From Cervus elaphus (Eukaryota > Chordata > Mammalia > Artiodactyla > Cervidae): a DNA stretch of 64,000 bases. The translations under genes were made by a program, and so were the position numbers. Below, in pieces: positions 57,708 through 64,000 of the stretch; positions within the stretch are counted from its first letter, which is position 1, and every line of letters starts with the position of its first letter. Below the pieces are notes generated by a model. It did no database searches. It worked only from the letters and a program-made list of their open reading frames with translations, and was not told where the DNA came from. Location of the stretch: NCBI RefSeq assembly GCF_910594005.1, contig NC_057816.1:26243797-26307796 (forward strand). The letters are read 5' to 3'.

Positions 57708-58617
57708 AAAGATACTCAGAAGGTATCGTATCGGTCTTCCAGGTTTCTGTGAGCGATGGATTAGTATATGTCAGAGGCCCAGTGCGGTGCCTGGCAGTGA
57801 GATTGGATCCTGTGGTGATGATGGTCACGGTGACACATTTCAGAAGGGACACGTAGGAAACTACACAGTTCTGCCCCCATGAACGTATCAGCCCTGGTGT
57901 GTGGCTGAGGAGTGTCCCGAAGTTGCCTGCTGCCTTTTAGGGCCAGTGTGCCGACTGCAGAGGAGGTGCTAAGTTTTTCACAGATCTAGAAAAGGAAGGT
58001 AACAATCTGCAAAAAGAAAAGGTCAATCACATGTTTCATTCCATGACATTTGGAAATATTAACACGTAATGCGAGTAGCTTCAAACATTCCTTCCTTATT
58101 GGTTATGTAGGAATTTTTCATTTATAGTGTCTTATCCAGGGGGAAGTAAAAACAACAACAACAAAAACCTTATTCATCTCTTCTGTGATAGTTTGTTTCC
58201 ATCCCTGATAGTTCATGTGACTTGTGTTTTCCTTTAATTCTTGAAAAAGTAGAAGTGGCAGTGATAAAAATAAACATCGATAGACCCATTCCATGCGAAT
58301 GGCCTTTAGTAGACAATAGAAAGGAGACCTGAATTATATTTAAGTGACGCTGCACTGAGTTTGCCAATTAGCCTCTCACCTGTCACTCACAGTGCATCTG
58401 TCAGTCACCTTATCGGGCCTTCAGGCCGTCGCTGTGAGGACTCTTGGAGAGAAGGTGAATTGGGTTCCATGTTGTACAATTAATTGTGAGTTGTGTTTCT
58501 TTGCATCATGTTGAGTTAATTTTAGATTCTGGGAATCCTGGTAGGAAGTCATGAGGATTGATGATGGCTGTGATACCCAGAAGTAAAACAAAACACATTT
58601 TTGTTCTTTATACACAG
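57708..58617 (+). other. Intron end before the second NELL1 exon
   Basis: No repeat recognised apart from a CAACAACAACAA run near 58153. It ends in TTTGTTCTTTATACACAG, the splice acceptor. Confidence 0.7.
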
Positions 58618-58788
58618 CTATTTTGAACTGGAGAGCAGTGGTCTGAGGGATGAGATTCGCTATCACTACATACACAACGGGAAGCCCCGGACAGAGGCGC
58701 TTCCATACCGGATGGCTGACGGGCAGTGGCACAGGGTTGCACTGTCAGTCAGCGCCTCCCATCTCCTGCTCCACATCGACTGCAACAG
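58618..58788 (+). CDS. NELL1: NELL1 exon (probably coding exon 4), part of TSPN/LamG domain
   Basis: The 171-bp exon begins with the C that completes the Ser codon opened by the previous exon (AG+C) and ends with AG of an Arg codon, phase 2 on both sides. It encodes YFELESSGLRDEIRYHYIHN, then GKPRTEALPYRMADGQWHRV and ALSVSASHLLLHIDCN, the next part of the TSPN/laminin-G-like beta sandwich (human residues about 113-168, from memory). The single cysteine (DCN) is shared with NELL2. The acceptor is CAG and the donor AG/GTATGT. Human NELL1 has Lys where this has Arg in GQWHR, and Val for Ile in LLHID, as I recall. No disruption is seen. Because both exons flanking this intron are phase 2, they join in frame. 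Confidence 0.96.
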
Positions 58789-60469
58789 GTATGTCTTTGC
58801 CTTTGATCTTCTGTGATTGTGCCCTTGAACGTGAGCAATGGAGGAGGGAAAAAACCAATCCCCTCCAAGCCTTGCTGGGAAACAAAAACCAAGGGACCCT
58901 AGGAGTCATTTAACATACCGAATGGGCTGTTAGGTATGCCGGAATGACCAACTGTAATATGCTAAGAAAACAGTCCATTAAAATGAAACCATATGCGGCG
59001 ATTAGGAAGAAATGTACGAAAGGTTGATTACAGATGGGGGACTATTAAGTACACCTCCGTGTACCGTAGGTACCGGCTGGAATTCCATGGAGCTGTGATT
59101 ACAGTTAACTGTGATGTATTGTTGTTGAGTCCGTTCCACTTGGAAGCAAATGAGCTGGTCTACCTTCAAATGAATCCGAGAAGCTGGTGCTACTGGAGCG
59201 GCTAATTCTATTTCACTTCATCAAGCACAGCTTTGCTTAAATGTTTTTTCCAAATGGAAACTTCTTAAAGGGGCTGTTCTTGGAATCTTTTGGAATTGAT
59301 GCCATTTATCTTCTGCAGAGGGATGAGTCTTCCGGTTTATCAGAGGGTGGCAGGACTACTTTGAAGACGGGGGTGGGGGGGTGAGAGCGGGAAGGGAGAG
59401 TTTCACTGGATGCTGTGGGTTGGGGTGGGAAGGAGATATCTTCCTCCATGTGTGTCCCTAGGGGGAGGTTTACTGCCAGCTGAAGAAAGGACACCACTGG
59501 TCTCTATTGTTTCACATGTGGCTGGACAGCTGGATGATGGTGGTGAAGGGGGATGTTTTCATTTCTCCAGAACCCACTGAAAGTCTTTATGAATAGTGAT
59601 CTGAGTCCTATTATAGAGAATCTTTTGTGATGTGAAGTAGCCATGAATGGTTGGTCTTCATTAATATTACTGCCAAAGTTAAATGATTGTTTGGCCACAG
59701 GACTTGTTCTTTTAGGCCCTGGAAAAAGTATATGCATGTTGAGGACAGCCTCCATTCTGGCACCCAATAGAAAGAAGCTCCAGACTGCATTTCTGATGAG
59801 GGGATACTTCGGTGTGCTTACTAGTCTGGCTCTGCAGTCTCTCTTAGGAGAGGACCTGGAAAGGCAGAGAACAGAAACTAGTGTCAGGTTTAAGGGAAGT
59901 TCCACCATCTTGAAGTGAGTCTTGGGCTAGCTTGGTCTATCTATTTAAAGTGCTTTCTGGATTTTCTGGAGAATTGTGGCTTCAACTAGATGTAATGTGT
60001 GACTGGATGACATTTCCACAGAAACAAGTAACTCCTTTTTACTTTGGGCTGGGCAGCTTGGATGAAGCCAGCTCTCAGCCACTAGTTCCATTTCCACCTT
60101 CAAGAACTCACTGGCTCTTTTAATTCTCTAGAACTAAAGAGGCCCGCCAGGTAGCATTTCTGCTTCACCCTACCCACCACCCATATTTTACTCAAATGGG
60201 AGATAAGAAGGGTCCTGTGTGTCCTTCTTTACCACAGGTAAGAAAGAAATGTTGAAGCTCTAGTTTAGTACTTCCGAACTGAAACATCCTGGAGACACTG
60301 CTGTTTTCTTGCTCTGCAATTATTTGCTTCCTCTTTGTGTAAGTTTTATCTTTTATTTCCCAATAGTCTTCTCTCTAGAGAAGAGGAAAGAGAGGGAGGA
60401 TAGTTTGTGCTAATTGAAGAGTCTCTGCCTTCACAAATGCTCTGGTCCCTATGAAATTGTCTCCTCTGC
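58789..60469 (+). other. Start of the next NELL1 intron, no recognised features
   Basis: Begins with the donor GTATGT. The 134-codon antisense frame at 59504-59908 shows no known domain. Confidence 0.6.
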
Positions 60470-60695
60470 CATCGTCAGACACTTGTTAGCTGTGTAAATT
60501 TGGACACATGAATTCCTTTGCATCTCAATGTAATTTGTAAACTGGGACTGTTAGTATTGTATGTGCTGTTACACATATTCACAGATGGGAATGTTAAGTA
60601 AGATGATTTGCATGAAGTGCTTTGGGTGGTGCTTGGCCTTTGGCACCCAGTACATGGTGGTGGTGGTTGTTACTTTATTATTATTTATTCTGCAC
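60470..60695 (+). repeat. MIR, sense
   Basis: TAGCTGTGTAAATTTGGACA, AATTTGTAAACTGGGACTGT and a terminal TTATTATTATTTAT match MIR order. Confidence 0.7.
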
Positions 60696-61799
60696 ATCTG
60701 TGGTGACCCTGGGTCTCCAGACTTTCATTTGTCATGTATTCTGGCCTCTCTGCCATGAAAATAGGGAGAGGACAGGAGAGCTGGAACCCACAGTATGCTT
60801 TAGGGTCAGCTGCATTTATACAGAATGGATTTGAGGAGGTACTAAATACTAGTCCCCTTCTCTGGTGGTTTGTTTTTTATACTTTCATTCATAACATAAC
60901 TTATTTTCCTTTATTTAAGATCTTAAGGGAAAACATAAAGTTGGTGCCAGTTAATGATTCATGGACCCAGTACAAATGAGGTTTTTAGATAGGTTAGGGA
61001 AAGAGAAGCTGGGAATGACTGGGCCAGAAGAGAGGTCAATTTTGATTTTGGTGTAGGAAAAGTCTAAAAACATTTATAAAACCAGACTACACTTAAGAAT
61101 TATGGATAGCCAGGAGCCATCTCTGACCTGGTGAATCAGATTCCCTGAGTGTGGAGCTATATTCTTCATAAACTCTTGGGGTAGTTCTTACGTAAGCAGG
61201 TTAGCCTTGGTGCATGGGCTGGCATTTGAAAACCACTGGTTTAAATAGAGGGAGTACTTGAGATTTCCTCAAATGTGGGAATTTCAACTGTATAATGTGT
61301 GCTAGTGGGGAACTGCATTTGTGCTTTCCCTTGAGAAAAAAAAGAAAGAGGGAGCAGAAACTGGAGGATAGCCTGGGCTGCAATAAATGAGTGAGGGACC
61401 CTGGAAATCCAAGTGCCTGAAAAGCACAGCCCCAGTGAGGAGGAGGAAAAGTTTAAGGTGAGGATAGTGTCTAGTATGTGGAACAAACTTTTCTTCTGCA
61501 AAAGTTTCTTGCCAGCCAGCACTGGCCGATTTTTAAAATGGCAGAAGCTCTGGGCTATTTATCAAGATGCTGGTCTCCTATGTCTTATCTAGGCCACCCT
61601 TACAGGGAGTGAATTTCAGAAAGGCTGATTTTTATTTTCTAAGCTATGCGTTTCATACCACTGTGAGATTCTTCCTTTTTGATTCCTTTTGCCCTTAAAG
61701 TTATGCTTCCTTATTTTTCTCAACCTGTCACCTGCTAGAGCAGTGCTGGATAGAAGATAAATGGTGATGCAATAGATAACAGTTTTGGATGTTGACTGT
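60696..61799. other. Intron sequence without recognised features
   Basis: No family recognised. Confidence 0.5.
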
Positions 61800-61985
61800 G
61801 CTAGTGACCATGCTAAGGGCTTTATATAGATTAATTTATCACTCTGGCTATTATTTGTCTTGTCTAAAAGTGATGGAACTGAAGTTACATTCATTTCTGT
61901 AACCCTCTGCTGTTAAGAGGCAGCTCTAGGATTTGGACTGGAGTCTGATGTCTGTGTGTCTGCTCTAACCACTAGGCTCTTCAGC
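61800..61985 (-). repeat. MIR, antisense
   Basis: ATGCTAAGGGCTTTATATAG, GGATTTGGACTGGAGTCTGA and CTCTAACCACTAGGCTCTTC follow antisense MIR order. Confidence 0.7.
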
Positions 61986-62199
61986 TCAACGTGAGGGACT
62001 GTTGGCAGTGAACTTAGAACATGATGGAAGGAAAGAGTCAGACTCAGTGTGGGCAGTTTGTTCTTTACTTCTAGTATTTTCCTCTCACGTGTCTTACATT
62101 GCTGATCTTTGGGGTTGGTGGGCAAGATGGGATCTTACACAACCCATTGGTTTGGCACAAGGAAAGGGACTTCCGCCTACTGGGCTTATAGACCAGGTA

Positions 62200-62370
62200 A
62201 CGTGCTAGGTGTGATCGGTGTAATAGTCCTTGGGGCAGCCATATGGTGTGGAGGCAGTTTTATTAGACCGATTTGGAAGTAGAAAGGCTCCAAGATGGTA
62301 AGTAACTCAGTTCCAATCACATAACATAACCATGGAGCTAAAACTCTGAGCCAGGATCTAACCCCCCAAC
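62200..62370 (-). repeat. MIR, antisense
   Basis: GTGCTAGGTGTGATCGGTGT, TGGTAAGTAACTCAGTTCCA and CTGAGCCAGGATCTAACCCC follow antisense MIR order. Confidence 0.65.
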
Positions 62371-64000
62371 CTTTCCTGCCTACCTCTTGCTCTCTGCCTC
62401 TGAAACTCATGTCCTTTCCAAGATAAAGTCATAACCACGCCATGAAGTCTTCCCAGGAGAGAGAAGCTACAAAAATGTCAGGAGCCCTAAAAATACTTGA
62501 AATCAGAGTGAGAAGATTTCCAGGCAGTGCCATTGTTCTGAGGAACTGGCATGTGGCAGAAATTTCTCCTTTTCTTAGAATTGAGAAACAGAACCTTTTC
62601 AGACCTAATTATACAAATTGTCACAAGAAAAGTGACTGCTATTTCAGTTGGTAGTCTTAACACTTTCTTCCTGTTACTGAGATACACTTTTCTTCCTGCT
62701 TCAGCTGTTCGGCTGGGCCTACTTAGAAACTCCCAAAGTGTGGGTAGCAGATTACCTCAAGCTAGAAATATTAAAGGAACCACTCAGTTGGGTGGCCAGC
62801 CTGATTATCTCCACTGCCTTAGGTTTTTCTTTCGCTTCCTTTGTATTAAGAATTGCCAACAAAGCTGAGAAGGAGGCCTGAACTAACATTCCTCCGATTA
62901 CCCTGCTCCATCCTCAGTTCACCCTGAAGCTTGTTCCAGTCACTCAAAGACCGCAATCCCCTGACATCTGGGATCCAGTGTGTAAGGGTTCTTTTACCAC
63001 AAAAGGGATTTTATTTCCTTCTCTTTGTTTGGTAACTTCTAATTTTCAATCTATCCAATTAAAGTACTAGGCACACTGTCTCTGCTGGGCTGTGGGGATA
63101 CAAAGAAATAGGAGTTCTTGCCATCAGGAAGTCCTTGGCCTATTCATTCAGTCCTTTTGAATTCTGAAGCCACCAGCATCCCCCACAGTGACTGGCCCTG
63201 ATCCTTAGATATTAGAAGAATCGTGGACTCTCATGGGAGCCTGTGAGCAGGCTGTTTAAACACTGTTGATAGCAGCTAAGCAGAGAGAAAACTGAAAATA
63301 GTCACTCCCAGAATCTTGGTCTTGAAAGGACAGTGAAGGAATGGACTCGAAAGTATTTTCCATTCAAATGGTATCTGCATCCAGGCTTCAGCAGGAACTT
63401 TCTGCAGTACACAGGTCTCCCTGCTCCAATCCCGCCACCTCTTGGCTCACTGCTGGGACAATTTCTCTCTTACCCAGTCCCATTGAAATGGAACTCAGAA
63501 CTCACACCTCATTTGTTCAAGCTTGTGCAGTAGACATAGTGCCCGCACATACATACACACACCTGCAGCCCGGTTGTCACTCTGACAGAGTTAGCTCAGT
63601 GATTGTAGTCTAAACAGTAAACATATTTAGATTTTACCTCGAAAGCTTGGTATTGATTTACTGCAGAGCACATTCAGCTTTTCCATACAACTGATTTTGA
63701 AGAACTCGCAGACCCAGGAAAATAAACTTACTCTAAATCACTGAACAAGTCAGTAATTCAAAGTTTGTCAAATATTTCAGAATAACTTCACGATATGAGC
63801 ATCTCTTTATATGTCTAGGTTTTTCATAATGAAGTACGGTGATATGGCATCTTTTTTCCAGAGAGCTCCTAAAGTATTTACAAGCATGTTGTTAAACTGA
63901 ACATTCCTTAATGTAGTGAAGCCGTGTATAATGTACTACAATGACTTTTCGACAAACATTTGCACCAGAGTAAGGGGAGATGACTATCAAAGACCACTAC
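62371..64000 (+). other. Intron to the end of the window
   Basis: Only a short antisense L2-like piece at about 63060-63150 (GGGATACAAAGAAATAGGAG) was recognised. The rest shows no repeat or gene. Confidence 0.5.

Larger units (their letters stand above)
936..58617 (+). other. NELL1: NELL1 intron between the two exons (57.7 kb)
   Basis: The GT at 936-937 (GTAAGA) and the AG at 58616-58617, after a T-rich TTGTTCTTTATACACAG, bound the intron, and both flanks are phase 2. The content is mainly transposable elements, described separately. No alternative exon with good splice sites and NELL1-like sequence was seen in between. Confidence 0.9.
1..64000 (+). other. NELL1: Interior of the NELL1 gene (partial)
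   Basis: The whole window appears to be transcribed as NELL1 pre-mRNA from the + strand, because two exons of that gene lie near its two ends in the same orientation with compatible splice phases. The promoter, signal-peptide exon, VWC and EGF-like exons and 3' end are outside. NELL1 is known to be a secreted multimeric glycoprotein of about 810 residues, with roles in osteogenic and neural differentiation. No second gene was found on either strand. Exon identity is direct from the translation; intron continuity is inferred from phase and order. Confidence 0.9.

Noticed and set aside
785..58788. NELL2 instead of NELL1
   Set aside because: The peptides EIHAAPHVSEKLIQLFRNKS and YFELESSGLRDEIRYHYIHN fit NELL1; NELL2 has different residues at many of these sites.
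1..64000. A novel multi-gene system or operon
   Set aside because: The only supported coding sequence is two NELL1 exons; everything else is intron, repeats and decayed LINE frames.

Overview
The window is a piece of a ruminant (bovid) genome lying inside one large protein-coding gene. Two short exons on the + strand, at 785-935 and 58618-58788, encode adjoining parts of the N-terminal thrombospondin/laminin-G-like (TSPN) domain of NELL1, a secreted glycoprotein with EGF-like and VWC domains. Both have consensus splice sites, their phases join correctly, and the peptides match NELL1 as I remember it. The 57.7 kb between them is one intron, and both window ends are intron too. Ruminant origin is shown by many BovB (RTE) LINEs, Bov-tA and Bov-A2 SINEs and bovine-type L1s.

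Layout. 1-8.9 kb: exon, Bov-A2, L1 fragments, Bov-tA. 10-21 kb: MIR, L2, SINEs and three BovB copies, two antisense (12.5-14.5 and 16.9-19.1 kb, the second broken by an L1 5' piece) and one sense (19.9-21.0 kb). 21-29 kb: MIR, L2, Bov-tA and a 3'-truncated 7SK RNA pseudogene (23.46-23.73 kb). 29-33 kb: a three-level nest (old L1, younger L1, Bov-A2) and a clean L1 3' fragment with an 18-bp target duplication. 34-45 kb: L2, MIR and CHR-type SINEs, an antisense retroviral LTR, and a long sense L1 holding a solo LTR, a 1.15 kb LTR-like repeat and a BovA monomer; then a 198-bp segment present twice. 45.6-53.8 kb: L1-in-L1, a further L1 3' end and an antisense BovB. 53.8-64 kb: mostly unique intron around the second exon.

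There is no operon, CRISPR array, phage or autonomous system. All long open frames outside the exons are decayed LINE reverse transcriptase/endonuclease pieces or antisense shadows. The most interesting signal is a set of unusual retrocopies in one intron: four 3'-truncated insertions without poly(A) tails (7SK, an L1 5' end, two SINE 5' heads), flanked by target-site duplications that are perfect for the 7SK copy and one head and imperfect for the other two, plus a possible opposite case, a 7-nt T tract between 17-bp perfect direct repeats that could be a tail without a body. The 7SK junction shows microhomology between the RNA and the target site, as expected if reverse transcription was primed inside the RNA. 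Repeat family names come from memory of consensus sequences; RepeatMasker would settle them.
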